A stretch of DNA of 64,000 nt from Egaibacter danicus. GTDB lineage: Bacteria > Pseudomonadota > Gammaproteobacteria > Burkholderiales > Burkholderiaceae_C. The notes under the pieces are model-generated. The model searched no databases. It had not been told where the DNA came from and saw only the letters and a list, made by a program, of their open reading frames with translations. The stretch lies in assembly GCA_016707075.1 (NCBI GenBank), contig JADJII010000011.1, positions 96,404-160,403 of the forward strand, read 5' to 3'. Below, piece after piece: positions 8,949-17,079 of this stretch (position 1 is the first letter of the stretch; every line of letters starts with the position of its first letter). The position numbers were made by a program, and so were the translations under genes.

Positions 8949-9146
8949 TCAGGTTTTGCTTTTCATGGGGCAGGTGTTCATGCCCAGCATCGTATAGGCC
9001 GGGCACCAGCCGATCAGGCCCGTTGCCAGTGGTACGACGCCGATATAGCCCCACATGCCGACGGTGCCCGTATAAGCCAGGCCGATCAGAACAAGACCGG
9101 CGACGATGCGTACGATGCGGTCAATTCCGCCTTCATTGATTTTCAT
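8949..9146 (-). CDS. DUF2892 family inner-membrane protein
   Basis: This 65-residue protein begins MKINEGGIDRIVRIVAGLVL, followed by two helices with GxxGWCPAYTMLGMNTCP at the end. This is the DUF2892/YgaP-like transmembrane module, found alone or fused to rhodanese. Two cysteines near the C terminus are conserved in the family. AAGGAG lies 8 bases before the ATG. A CRP/FNR-type palindrome lies about 60 bases upstream, so the gene is probably controlled by the Crp/Fnr-family regulator encoded immediately beyond it. Confidence 0.8.
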   Translation of the reverse strand: MKINEGGIDRIVRIVAGLVLIGLAYTGTVGMWGYIGVVPLATGLIGWCPAYTMLGMNTCPMKSKT

Positions 9147-9207
9147 GGTTAGCTCCTTGGAAAAAGTGGTTGATGGCGCAATTGGATACCCGTAATGACC
9201 TCAGGTC

Positions 9208-9223
9208 TGTGACTCAGGTCACA
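9208..9223. promoter_or_regulatory. CRP/FNR-superfamily operator
   Basis: TGTGACTCAGGTCACA is a perfect TGTGA-N6-TCACA dyad. It lies 62 bases before the DUF2892 start and 6 bases after the stop of the Crp/Fnr regulator gene, both on the minus strand. Confidence 0.6.
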
Positions 9224-9228
9224 CAGGG

Positions 9229-9876
9229 TTACGACAGCGACGATGACAGGGCACGTAACGCCGCGCTGTTGCTGATGTGAATGTGCTCGCGCGAGAGCTC
9301 AACCCAGCCCTCCCGCTCAAACCGGCGCAGCAGCCGCGTGACGATTTCGCGCACAGTGCCCAGTTCGTCAGCCAGCGTCTGGTGGGTAATGGCCAGATCG
9401 CTTCCCCGGCCCAGCAAGGCGGCGGCCAGGCGCTGGTCGAGCTTGCGAAAGGCCACGGCATCAATCAGCCCGGTCAGGTCGGCCATGCGCTCGGCAAACA
9501 GGCCCAGCACGTCATTGCGAAATGAGGGTGACTCCAGCCAGGCGTTGAAAGTGGGCGGCGGGATCAACAGCAAGGTGGTGGGTTTAGTCGTGATGCCGTG
9601 GGCTGACAGCGGCGCCTTGCGGAACAGGCAGGCACTGGACACCAGACACAACTCGCCAGGTACCACGCGATAGAGTTCCAGCGAACGTCCGTCACCGGAA
9701 TGGCGCGAAACTTTCACTTCACCATCCAGCACGAGTGGAAAGCCCTGGCAGGGCGCGTTTTCGTCAAACAGTACGGCCCCGACTGGCACGGTCATGGGGC
9801 CTGCCGTGCTGCCCAGGTCCGCCAGCGCAGGCGTGACGTGCGCCAGAGCGGGGTAGAGGCGGATGGGGTCAGTCAT
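9229..9876 (-). CDS. Crp/Fnr family transcriptional regulator
   Basis: This 215-residue protein has an N-terminal cyclic-nucleotide-binding-like beta roll (about 15-115) and a C-terminal winged helix. The recognition region reads HQTLADELGTVREIVTRLLRRFEREGWVEL, the standard Crp_2 helix-turn-helix with the T-V-R-E recognition helix. The N terminus lacks the four-cysteine cluster of true FNR, so it is not an iron-sulfur oxygen sensor; a haem/NO-type (Dnr-like) or cNMP ligand is possible. Its downstream neighbour DUF2892 carries a matching palindrome in its promoter region. Confidence 0.85.
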   Translation of the reverse strand: MTDPIRLYPALAHVTPALADLGSTAGPMTVPVGAVLFDENAPCQGFPLVLDGEVKVSRHSGDGRSLELYRVVPGELCLVSSACLFRKAPLSAHGITTKPTTLLLIPPPTFNAWLESPSFRNDVLGLFAERMADLTGLIDAVAFRKLDQRLAAALLGRGSDLAITHQTLADELGTVREIVTRLLRRFEREGWVELSREHIHISNSAALRALSSSLS

Positions 9877-9909
9877 GCTGGCAGTTTAGCCTTACCGCCG
9901 GTTTTTCCG

Positions 9910-11190
9910 TCAGGGAAGCGGCAGTCGGGCCGCCGGTGCGGGCCAGTCCACTTCGGCCAGGCTGTTGACCAGCTCGTCCCGTTCGCTGCGTGGCATGGGC
10001 CGCATGGCGTTGGCTACCCAATGGGCACGCGCCACGTTGATGCGGCCAGTGGTGGCCCAGTGATCGGCTTCCATGACGGGGTGGTGCAGCATGGCAGCCA
10101 GCCAGACGGCCTGGCCAGCATCCAGTTCGCGCGCCCGGACGCCGAAGTATTGGCGCGCGGCAGCCTCTGCACCGCAGATGCCACTGCCCCAGGGGGCGCT
10201 ATCAAGGTAAAGACGCAGGATGCGCGCCTTGCCAAGCGTTTGCTCCATTTCCACTGCGTACAGCAATTCGCGCAGCTTGCGGGTGGGCGTGCGCTCGGCA
10301 CCGGTCATCAGCAGCCTTGCCAATTGCTGGGACAACGTGCTGGCACCGCGCTCGATGCGACCTTCGTGTTGGTTGCGCTGAAACGAGGCCGTGAGTTCTG
10401 CCAGATCAAAACCGGCGTGCTCGAAGAAGCGCTGATCCTCCGCCGCCATCACGGCCCGGGCGAGCAGGCTGTCTGCGCGCAGACGGCTTTTGCGCAGGCC
10501 TGCCGAGCAGGTGCTGTTTGCTGCTGCGAGCGACCCGGTGCCCAAACCCTGCACGGCAAATCCTTCCACGCGGGGAGTCAGCGTGTAGTTGCCTGACGGC
10601 AAGTACAAGGTTGCACGAAGGCTGAACGTGCCGTCGATGGTAGCTAGCTGCACTTCGGGAATGACGCTGGCAAACAGCGCGTAGCCGTCGCGTATTGGCG
10701 TTGCAGGCAGGTTGATCTGCAGCTTGAGTGATTGCGGCGTCAGGACACCATCCCATGCAGCAACCACATGGCCGCTGGAGAGACTGCCTTCAAGACGCGA
10801 TCCCTTGCGACGTACCAGCAGGTTGGCCTCGTCGAAGTGCAGGGCCCCGGTGCCCAGTCCGCGCGCGGGAATGCTGCACGGACTGCAGCGCAGTGCCAGC
10901 GTTTCGCTGTCTGCCTGCCATTGCATCCTGATAGTGCCCAGCTGGGTGGTCAGGCTGCGACCATCCAGCAGCATGGAGATCCATGGGGTTGTGCCGAGCC
11001 AGATGAGCGTCGGCACGCCGACCTGAACCGTGGCAGGCCCCACGTGCACGCTGGTGGCCCATTCACCGGGTGCCGGTTTGATGGCCTGCCGCGCCATGAA
11101 CAGCAACCCCAGTCCCGCCAAGGCGAGGGCGACCGTTGCCACGCCCAGCAGCGTGAGTGCGCGCCAGAGGGTTTTCACCGTCATCCTCAT
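9910..11190 (-). CDS. peptidoglycan transglycosylase (GT51) of the exosortase operon
   Basis: Protein of 426 residues: an N-terminal membrane anchor (ALTLLGVATVALALAGLGLL), then about 190 residues of unfamiliar beta-rich sequence, then a glycosyltransferase family 51 domain from about residue 230. The GT51 motifs AVMAAEDQRFFEHAGFD and GASTLSQQLARLL are present, including the catalytic Glu-Asp, as is KLRELLYAVEMEQTLGKARIL. There is no penicillin-binding transpeptidase domain. Such enzymes polymerise lipid II into glycan strands. The ATG at 11190 overlaps the upstream stop (ATGA), so it is coupled to the EpsI-like gene. The periplasmic insert between anchor and GT51 is unusual for plain MtgA-type enzymes. 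Confidence 0.75.
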   Translation of the reverse strand: MRMTVKTLWRALTLLGVATVALALAGLGLLFMARQAIKPAPGEWATSVHVGPATVQVGVPTLIWLGTTPWISMLLDGRSLTTQLGTIRMQWQADSETLALRCSPCSIPARGLGTGALHFDEANLLVRRKGSRLEGSLSSGHVVAAWDGVLTPQSLKLQINLPATPIRDGYALFASVIPEVQLATIDGTFSLRATLYLPSGNYTLTPRVEGFAVQGLGTGSLAAANSTCSAGLRKSRLRADSLLARAVMAAEDQRFFEHAGFDLAELTASFQRNQHEGRIERGASTLSQQLARLLMTGAERTPTRKLRELLYAVEMEQTLGKARILRLYLDSAPWGSGICGAEAAARQYFGVRARELDAGQAVWLAAMLHHPVMEADHWATTGRINVARAHWVANAMRPMPRSERDELVNSLAEVDWPAPAARLPLP

Positions 11191-11753
11191 AAAGGCCTCG
11201 CCACCGTGATGGCCTGCCACGGGCCGGATGATTGCCCGGCCACTGCTGCCCAGTACCAGGCCGAGGTATCCGTGAAGGTCTGGCCTTTGGCATCCTCAAT
11301 GTGTTCGCACACGCGGATGCGCTGGCCAGCCCGTTCTGCGATGAAGCAGCGCCAGCGAGCCTGACCGGCAACGGCTTCGAGCTGTTCATCATGGATGCGA
11401 TAGCCCAGACCCCTGTAGCAATCGGTGGCGGGATGCAGCATGCGGGTGGGCTGTTGCACCGTACGCAGCACCAGTACCTGCTCACCGTCGGTCAGACGGT
11501 TGATGGTGCCGGGAAAGCGGCGCGCGAATCGATGCTCCACTTCGCTCAAGGCCAGTGGGCGTAAAGTGGCGCCATTCCATTGGGCGGGCAGCTCGGCAGC
11601 GACCGGGGATGCATCGCCTTGCGCAGAGGTTGACGTTTTGGCGCTCTGATGAACAGCCTGTGCCACCCCCCACAACAGGCACAGGGGCAGCAGCACGGCC
11701 CACAGGGTCTTGTGCAGCACGCGGTTGAGGAATCGGTTGGCAAAAATGTTCAT
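11187..11753 (-). CDS. exosortase-associated EpsI-like protein
   Basis: This 188-residue protein has one N-terminal membrane or signal helix (VLHKTLWAVLLPLCLLWGVAQA). The mature part contains MLHPATDCYRGLGYRI, resembling the H-x4-C-x-x-G-x-G-W signature of EpsI proteins that accompany exosortases, and ends with GPWQAITVARPL. It lies directly between the exosortase and the transglycosylase, with 4-base ATGA overlaps on both sides. EpsI-type proteins are thought to assist substrate sorting or polymer export; the role here is inferred from context only. Confidence 0.6.
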   Translation of the reverse strand: MNIFANRFLNRVLHKTLWAVLLPLCLLWGVAQAVHQSAKTSTSAQGDASPVAAELPAQWNGATLRPLALSEVEHRFARRFPGTINRLTDGEQVLVLRTVQQPTRMLHPATDCYRGLGYRIHDEQLEAVAGQARWRCFIAERAGQRIRVCEHIEDAKGQTFTDTSAWYWAAVAGQSSGPWQAITVARPL

Positions 11754-12616
11754 GAGGTGCCTCCACGCGAATGAATCCGGGCGGGCTGTGCCATCACCCA
11801 GCCAATACCCCCGCAGACCACGGCCAGCACCACCAGACCCATGGCGTCATGCGCCCAGCCCGGCAGGTGCCGGCCGGATGCTTCGGCCGCGACCAGCAGC
11901 GTGTTGCGCACGATGTTGCCAGTGAGAACCAGCACGCCCACGGCGGGCAGGCGCATCAGGAACGTGCGGTTGGTGTGCGCCGCAGGCAGCGCAACCACAC
12001 AGGCGGTGAAATAACCCAGCCAGACCATCTGTACACCCGAGCAGGGCGCATCGACGATGACCAGATGGCCGTTGACCAGCAGGCTGCTGCCGCTGCGGGT
12101 GACTTCATGGCCCAGCGCCAGCAGCCAGCGGCTGATCTCGGCCGTCACCACGCGCAGCGGGTAGCCGGCATAAAACTGCAGGGATGCCAGCAACGGCAGC
12201 GACAGCACGGACAGGCCTATAACCGGCGCGGTGGCCACTCGGGCTGGCAGGAATGCAGCCAGGCCGGCTGCCAGCGACAGCAGGGCGATGAGTGCGCTGG
12301 CCAGATCGGGCAGATGCGCACGGGTTGCCGTGGCCGCGACTGCACCGGCCAGTGCCAGCGACAGCCACCCCAGGCGCGGCGACGGGCGCAGCACGTGGCG
12401 ATGCAGCCAGACCACCACGGTGAGTGCGGTCAGCGCCAGCAGGCCCAGTGGATCGTCCGAGCCATCGACCATGCGCTGACCCATCCACCACCAGGTGGGC
12501 CAGAGTGCTGCCGCCAGCAGCATCAGCCAAAGCCACTCCGGGGCGGTATCGATGCGGATGCCAAACCGCATGAATCGGGGCATCTGCAGCAGGCGAGGCA
12601 GGCGCAGTGTGGTCAT
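11750..12616 (-). CDS. exosortase (PEP-CTERM sorting transpeptidase)
   Basis: This 288-residue protein has about eight transmembrane helices and carries the exosortase/archaeosortase catalytic signature: DAPCSGVQMVWLGYF with the nucleophilic Cys, LTGNIVRNTLL with the conserved Arg, and GWAHDAMGL with the His. Exosortases cleave proteins that bear a C-terminal PEP-CTERM tail and are thought to pass them to an envelope acceptor. The only PEP-CTERM protein I see in the window is encoded immediately upstream (12619-14712), suggesting a one-enzyme one-substrate pair. It is translationally coupled to its neighbours. Confidence 0.85.
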   Translation of the reverse strand: MTTLRLPRLLQMPRFMRFGIRIDTAPEWLWLMLLAAALWPTWWWMGQRMVDGSDDPLGLLALTALTVVVWLHRHVLRPSPRLGWLSLALAGAVAATATRAHLPDLASALIALLSLAAGLAAFLPARVATAPVIGLSVLSLPLLASLQFYAGYPLRVVTAEISRWLLALGHEVTRSGSSLLVNGHLVIVDAPCSGVQMVWLGYFTACVVALPAAHTNRTFLMRLPAVGVLVLTGNIVRNTLLVAAEASGRHLPGWAHDAMGLVVLAVVCGGIGWVMAQPARIHSRGGTS

Positions 12617-12618
12617 GA

Positions 12619-14712
12619 TCAGGCCGTGAAGCGGTTCGCGTTGTGGCGGCCAGCGCGTCGTGCCCGACGGGCCATCATGGCCAGCACCGACAGCATCACG
12701 ATGACAGCGCCCCAGGTTGCAGGCTCGGGTGTGCTGGGCACTTCAGCGCCCACGGCGAGGTTGCTCACGCCTTGTGGCAAGGGCGAAGGCTGGTTCACGC
12801 TGGTGCTGTTTTGTGGCGCGACGTTGCGCACCACTTGATCCACTGCGATGAAGCTGGTGTATGGCGTCAGCAGGCTGTATTGCAGACCCAGATCGGTGAT
12901 GCGTTTGCTGAAGGCGTCACCCCCTTCCAGCGACTCCTGATCGGACAGGCTGGCGATGCGGTGGCGCGCCCACAGGTGACGCAGGGCGGCGTTGCTGCCC
13001 GTGGAGACGGCTGCTGAGTCGACAGGCAGGGTCTGGCTGAACGGACCACTCGCGGTCTGGCCTTCGATGATGAGGTTGCCTTTGGCGTCACCACGCCACT
13101 TGCCAAACACGATAACGGGGCGTTCGCCCAACACGTCGGGCAGATGACGCGGCTCCACGTCATACACGTCCAGACCGTCAAATTGTGCTTTGACGCTGGT
13201 CAGCACCGGCGAATCAATTATCTTGCGAAAGCGTGCAGCCTGTGCGGCCGCTTCAGATGGCTGCGTGATGATGAAGGGCTCACCCATGCCGGCCCGTGCC
13301 AGACCTTCCATCAGGTGGCGGTTGACCGAGGAGCCAATGCCAAACGAGAACAGGTTGGCCTGCGAGAGGTTCCGGCGGACCAGATCAAACGCTTCACGTT
13401 CCACAGTCACATAACCGTCGGTCACCACCACCACGGTGCGCGACACATCGGCAGCTTTGGGCTCGGCATAGACGCGTTTGAGCGCGGGCATCAGCTCGGT
13501 ACTGCCACCACCGCCCATTTGCTGGATGGTGCGGATGGCCTGTTCGATGTTGGCGCGCGTAGCGGGTACAGAATGAGGGCTCAGCAGACGGTTACTGCCG
13601 GAAAACAGCATCACATTGAAGGTGTCGCTGGGACGCAGGTTGCCAATCAGCTCGCGCAGCAGGGTCTTCGCGGTATCCAGCGGAAAGCCGTGCATGGAGC
13701 CCGAGATGTCCACCACAAAGATGTAGTCGCGCGGTGAGATGATGGTAGCGGCCACGGCCTTGGGTGGCTCGATCATGGCCAGAAAGAAATTCTCGTCGCT
13801 GCCCTTGTAGAGCATCACGCCGGACTCGATGCGGTCGCCTGCCAGACGGTAGTCCATGATGAAGTCGCGGTTGTTGGTGAGGCCAGCCGTGTTTTTCAGG
13901 CTGACGAGCGACGCGCCGCCTTCTTCCTTGTAGGTGGAAATGTCGTGGCTGGAGGAATGCACTTCCTTGATGCCGATGGGGGTGTTCAGCGCCACGTGGA
14001 TGTCGAAGGTGGCAGGAGACACGTCACCCTGACGCAGCACGGGCTGGCTCACCCAGGGGGCACTTGCCTGGCTGGACTGCGCGCTGTTGTAGCGCGGCCC
14101 CACCACGGTGGGAAACACAAACTGGTAGTTGCCACTGGTGGGTACCAGCAGTTCGGTGTAGCGCAGTTCGACCTTCACATCGTCGCCGGGCAGGATGTTG
14201 GCCACGTTCATCTGGAAGACGTTAGGGAGATGCTGCTCCAGCAGCGCCGCCGTCTTGCCTTCCTTTTTGGCGGTGTCGTATTCGATGCGGGCCTGCTGCT
14301 TCTCGCGGATTTTGGCGGTGATCAGCCGGTCGGCCAGGCGCACGTTCATGCCGTGAACAGCCGCTTTGGTGGAACCCGGAAATACGTATTTCGCCTCGAT
14401 GACACGCTGGCCTTCGTTCCTGTAGTGCTGTGTGACCGTGACGTCCGCGATGACGCCGGAGATGCGCACATCGACCTGGGTGGATTTCAGCGGCAACTGG
14501 TCTACTGCCGGGTCGTCACTCTTGACGAAGAAATAGGGGCTCTCGGTCTTCAGGCGCGGTGCGTCACGGTCCTGCGCCTGGGCGGACTGGGCGACCAGCG
14601 CCAGAAAACATGCTGCAGCGAGACTGGTGGTAGTTATCCACAACCATCGGGCAACATGGGGTGGCGGTGCAGTTTCTGCCGGCTGCGGGGTGGAAGGAAG
14701 GGTGAGCGCCAT
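12619..14712 (-). CDS. VIT and vWA domain protein with a PEP-CTERM sorting tail
   Basis: Protein of 697 residues. A membrane or signal helix is at about 25-46. A vault/inter-alpha-trypsin (VIT) domain follows at about 60-190, including DVTVTQHYRNEGQRVIEAKYVFPG. A von Willebrand A domain covers about 335-500, with MIDAS DISGSMHG, then STELMPALK and VVTDGYVT. The C terminus is a sorting signal: PEPATWG, a hydrophobic stretch (AVIVMLSVLAMMA), then RRARRAGR. PEP-CTERM proteins are processed by exosortase, and the cognate exosortase starts 3 bases downstream. A CreB-type operator lies about 90 bases upstream. The protein probably acts as an adhesive or metal-dependent surface protein; its ligand is unknown. 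Confidence 0.85.
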   Translation of the reverse strand: MALTLPSTPQPAETAPPPHVARWLWITTTSLAAACFLALVAQSAQAQDRDAPRLKTESPYFFVKSDDPAVDQLPLKSTQVDVRISGVIADVTVTQHYRNEGQRVIEAKYVFPGSTKAAVHGMNVRLADRLITAKIREKQQARIEYDTAKKEGKTAALLEQHLPNVFQMNVANILPGDDVKVELRYTELLVPTSGNYQFVFPTVVGPRYNSAQSSQASAPWVSQPVLRQGDVSPATFDIHVALNTPIGIKEVHSSSHDISTYKEEGGASLVSLKNTAGLTNNRDFIMDYRLAGDRIESGVMLYKGSDENFFLAMIEPPKAVAATIISPRDYIFVVDISGSMHGFPLDTAKTLLRELIGNLRPSDTFNVMLFSGSNRLLSPHSVPATRANIEQAIRTIQQMGGGGSTELMPALKRVYAEPKAADVSRTVVVVTDGYVTVEREAFDLVRRNLSQANLFSFGIGSSVNRHLMEGLARAGMGEPFIITQPSEAAAQAARFRKIIDSPVLTSVKAQFDGLDVYDVEPRHLPDVLGERPVIVFGKWRGDAKGNLIIEGQTASGPFSQTLPVDSAAVSTGSNAALRHLWARHRIASLSDQESLEGGDAFSKRITDLGLQYSLLTPYTSFIAVDQVVRNVAPQNSTSVNQPSPLPQGVSNLAVGAEVPSTPEPATWGAVIVMLSVLAMMARRARRAGRHNANRFTA

Positions 14713-14803
14713 GATGCTTTCTCCGGAACATGCGTGCGACGTTGCACGGTGTCCCTAGCATCGGAGGCGTGTGAGAAGGCAGTTTGAAGCGCGCAGGGGC
14801 TAT

Positions 14804-14830
14804 ATGAAGTCCCTGTGAAGTCTGCGTGAA
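14804..14830 (-). promoter_or_regulatory. CreB-type direct-repeat operator (cre tag) upstream of the VIT/exosortase operon
   Basis: On the minus strand there are three in-phase pentamers: TTCAC (14826-14830), TTCAC (14815-14819) and TTCAT (14804-14808), each separated by exactly 6 bases. The first two are a perfect match to the TTCAC-N6-TTCAC tag bound by E. coli CreB. The site lies between creC and the VIT/vWA gene, whose transcription runs the same way. Confidence 0.7.
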
Positions 14831-14852
14831 GTGGCTGTGTTGCTCTGGCAGA

Positions 14853-16310
14853 TCAGTCGTTTGCGCGCGGGAGCGATAGGGTGGCCACGGCTCCCATACC
14901 CTCGCCCTCATCCCGGTTGTCCAGCTCGATGCGCCCGTGGTGCAGCGAGGCGATTTCCTTGACAAACGAGAGACCCAGGCCCGTGCTTTTTTTCTTCGAG
15001 TGGGGCCTTGCGAGCGAATAGAATTTTTCGAATACCTTGTCCTGCGCGTAGTCCGGAATGCCCGGCCCCTGATCACGCACGGTGATATGCACACTGCGTC
15101 GCTGTACCGACAGTGACAGCTGCACCGTGCTGCCTTCGGGGGAAAAATCCAGCGCGTTGTCCAGCAGGTTGCTCACCGCGCGACGCAGCAGGAAGGGATC
15201 GCCCTCCACGGTAGCGTCCTGCGGCGCATCCACCTCGATGCGGATATGCCGCTGTGCCGCCTGCCCCTGAGTGGCGCCCGCCAGTTCCTCCAGCAGCGGC
15301 TTCAGCGACACGGGCTCCACGCGCTCCAGCATGCGACGGGTTTCCAGTGCGGTGAGCTCCATCATGCGGTCCACCATTTCCTGAATACGCTGGGTTTCAC
15401 GCTGGATGTTGGCCAGGAAGCGCTGGCGCTCGGGCTGCGGCATGCCCGGTTCCTGCAGCAGTTCAGCCGCACCGCGGATGGCAGACAGCGGGCTCTTCAC
15501 CTCGTGGGTGAGGGTTTGCACATAGTCAGCCACGTAGTTGCGGCCAGCCAGTGCGTCGCGCATTTCGTCGTAGGCTGCGCCGATGACGCCCACCGCCCTG
15601 CGTCCCAGACGCGGCAGGCTGAACCGTCGCTGTGCCCGCACATAACGAACATAGTCGGCAATCAGGCCGAATGGCCGTACCAGCCACACCGACACCATCA
15701 CGACGAGCACCAGCACCGCCAGCACGGATACCAGCCCGACGTACAGCGTTTTCTCTCGCGCCGCGGTGACAAACTGGCCAAAACTCTGCACCGGTTTGCC
15801 CACGGTGACGGTGCCAATGATCTCGTCATTGCCCCCCTGGGACCAGCGTACTGGCGCGCCGACATACATCACCGAGCTGTCGGGGTCACTTGCCACATCG
15901 GGTGTGGTACGTGCGCCGTAATCGCCCTTGAGGGCCCGGCTGACATCGCGCCACTGGGAAAAGTCTTCACCCAGATGCTGCCCCGTGGAGTCAAACACCA
16001 CGCGTCCGCTGCGGTCGGTGACGTAGGCACGCAGCTCCACGCGGGTTTTGGTGACGCTGAAAATCTGCGCATTGAAACGACGCGCGTAGAGCGACTGGAA
16101 TACGGGCTCGAGGCGCGCCGTATCCAGTGCGCCATCGCGAATGTCCTGCTCAATCAGGCTGGCCATGAGCTGCGAGGTTTCCACCAGGGACTCTTCGGCA
16201 GACTCACGGTAACGCGGGTCCAGATCGGCCACCACGCGGTAAAGCATGAAGCCGATGCCAGCTACGTAGATCAGCAGGATGCCAATGAAGATGCGGGTAC
16301 GCTTGCTCAA
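14853..16310 (-). CDS. creC: sensor histidine kinase CreC-like
   Basis: This 485-residue membrane kinase has TM1 at about 5-27, a periplasmic region to about 185 (including YVTDRSGRVVFDS and GEDFSQWRDVSRALKGDYGARTT, typical of CreC sensors), TM2 at about 188-210 and a HAMP-like linker. The H-box is LTHEVKSPLSAIRGAAELL, the N-box RRAVSNLLDNALDF, and the G-boxes DQGPGIP and GLGLSFV. It autophosphorylates and passes phosphate to CreB, whose gene it overlaps by 4 bases. CreBC systems respond to carbon or envelope status and classically control creD. No creD is present here; the adjacent exosortase operon carries a CreB-type operator instead. Confidence 0.8.
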   Translation of the reverse strand: MSKRTRIFIGILLIYVAGIGFMLYRVVADLDPRYRESAEESLVETSQLMASLIEQDIRDGALDTARLEPVFQSLYARRFNAQIFSVTKTRVELRAYVTDRSGRVVFDSTGQHLGEDFSQWRDVSRALKGDYGARTTPDVASDPDSSVMYVGAPVRWSQGGNDEIIGTVTVGKPVQSFGQFVTAAREKTLYVGLVSVLAVLVLVVMVSVWLVRPFGLIADYVRYVRAQRRFSLPRLGRRAVGVIGAAYDEMRDALAGRNYVADYVQTLTHEVKSPLSAIRGAAELLQEPGMPQPERQRFLANIQRETQRIQEMVDRMMELTALETRRMLERVEPVSLKPLLEELAGATQGQAAQRHIRIEVDAPQDATVEGDPFLLRRAVSNLLDNALDFSPEGSTVQLSLSVQRRSVHITVRDQGPGIPDYAQDKVFEKFYSLARPHSKKKSTGLGLSFVKEIASLHHGRIELDNRDEGEGMGAVATLSLPRAND

Positions 16311-17047
16311 ACTGATTCCGGTAAATCTTCGCTCAACGCATAGCCGGTGCCACGCAGCGTGCGGATCGCTTCAATGGCAGGTGCGACGGCCTTGAGCTTC
16401 GCGCGCAAGGTCTTGATGTGGGCGTCTACCGTGCGGTCAAAACTGTCGCTGGTGTCATCCCACACCTTGGCCAGCAGTTCGTCACGCGTGAACACCCGGC
16501 CCGGACGCTGCACCAGCAGGCGCAGCACCCCAAATTCATAACGCGAGAGTTCCAGCAGCCGGCCATAGAAGCGGATCTGATGGCGCTCTTCATCCAGTGC
16601 GAAGGGCTGGGTTGCCGGCTTCGCAACGGGTACGGTCGATGGGATGGTTTGAGGGGAGGCAACCGGTCGCACACTGCGACGCAGGATGCCGCGTACCCGC
16701 GCCACCAGCTCGCGCGGAGAAAAGGGTTTGGCAATGTAGTCATCGGCGCCGAGTTCCAGCCCTACTACGCGGTCAATCTCGTCGCTGCGGGCTGTGAGAA
16801 ACAGCATGGGCACCTGCGCGCCGCCGGGTAATGCCTGCAGCCGCTTGAACAGTTCAAAACCATTGAGGTCGGGCAGGCCCACATCCAGCACCACCAGGGC
16901 CGGTGGCGCTATCGTGAACTGGCGGATGGCTTCTTCGGCGGTGCTGCACCACACGGGCGCGAACCCGTCGGTGGACAGCACATATTGCAGCGTGTCGGCA
17001 ATGCCGGATTCGTCTTCAACCAGGAGGATACGCGGCTTGTGAACCAT
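16307..17047 (-). CDS. creB: response regulator CreB-like (OmpR family)
   Basis: Residues 1-120 form a receiver: ILLVEDESGIAD with the acidic pair, VVLDVGLPDLNG with the phospho-acceptor Asp, FLTARSDE, and DDYIAKPFSP with the Lys. A variable linker rich in Pro and Val leads to a winged-helix domain (LSRYEFGVLRLLVQRPGRVFTRDELLAKVW and RTVDAHIKTLRAKL). The ATG at 17047 gives MVHKPRILLVEDES; an in-frame ATG 27 bases upstream is possible. The stop overlaps the creC start. It should bind the TTCAC direct repeat at 14804-14830. Confidence 0.8.
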   Translation of the reverse strand: MVHKPRILLVEDESGIADTLQYVLSTDGFAPVWCSTAEEAIRQFTIAPPALVVLDVGLPDLNGFELFKRLQALPGGAQVPMLFLTARSDEIDRVVGLELGADDYIAKPFSPRELVARVRGILRRSVRPVASPQTIPSTVPVAKPATQPFALDEERHQIRFYGRLLELSRYEFGVLRLLVQRPGRVFTRDELLAKVWDDTSDSFDRTVDAHIKTLRAKLKAVAPAIEAIRTLRGTGYALSEDLPESV

Positions 17048-17079
17048 GGGCGCTATGGTAACGGCGCCAGCCATCGGGC

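Noticed and set aside
11800..12600. long plus-strand Gln/His-rich frames opposite the exosortase operon
   Set aside because: They are antisense shadows of well-supported minus-strand genes, as are similar frames opposite copA, mnmG, the APC permease and the chr genes.
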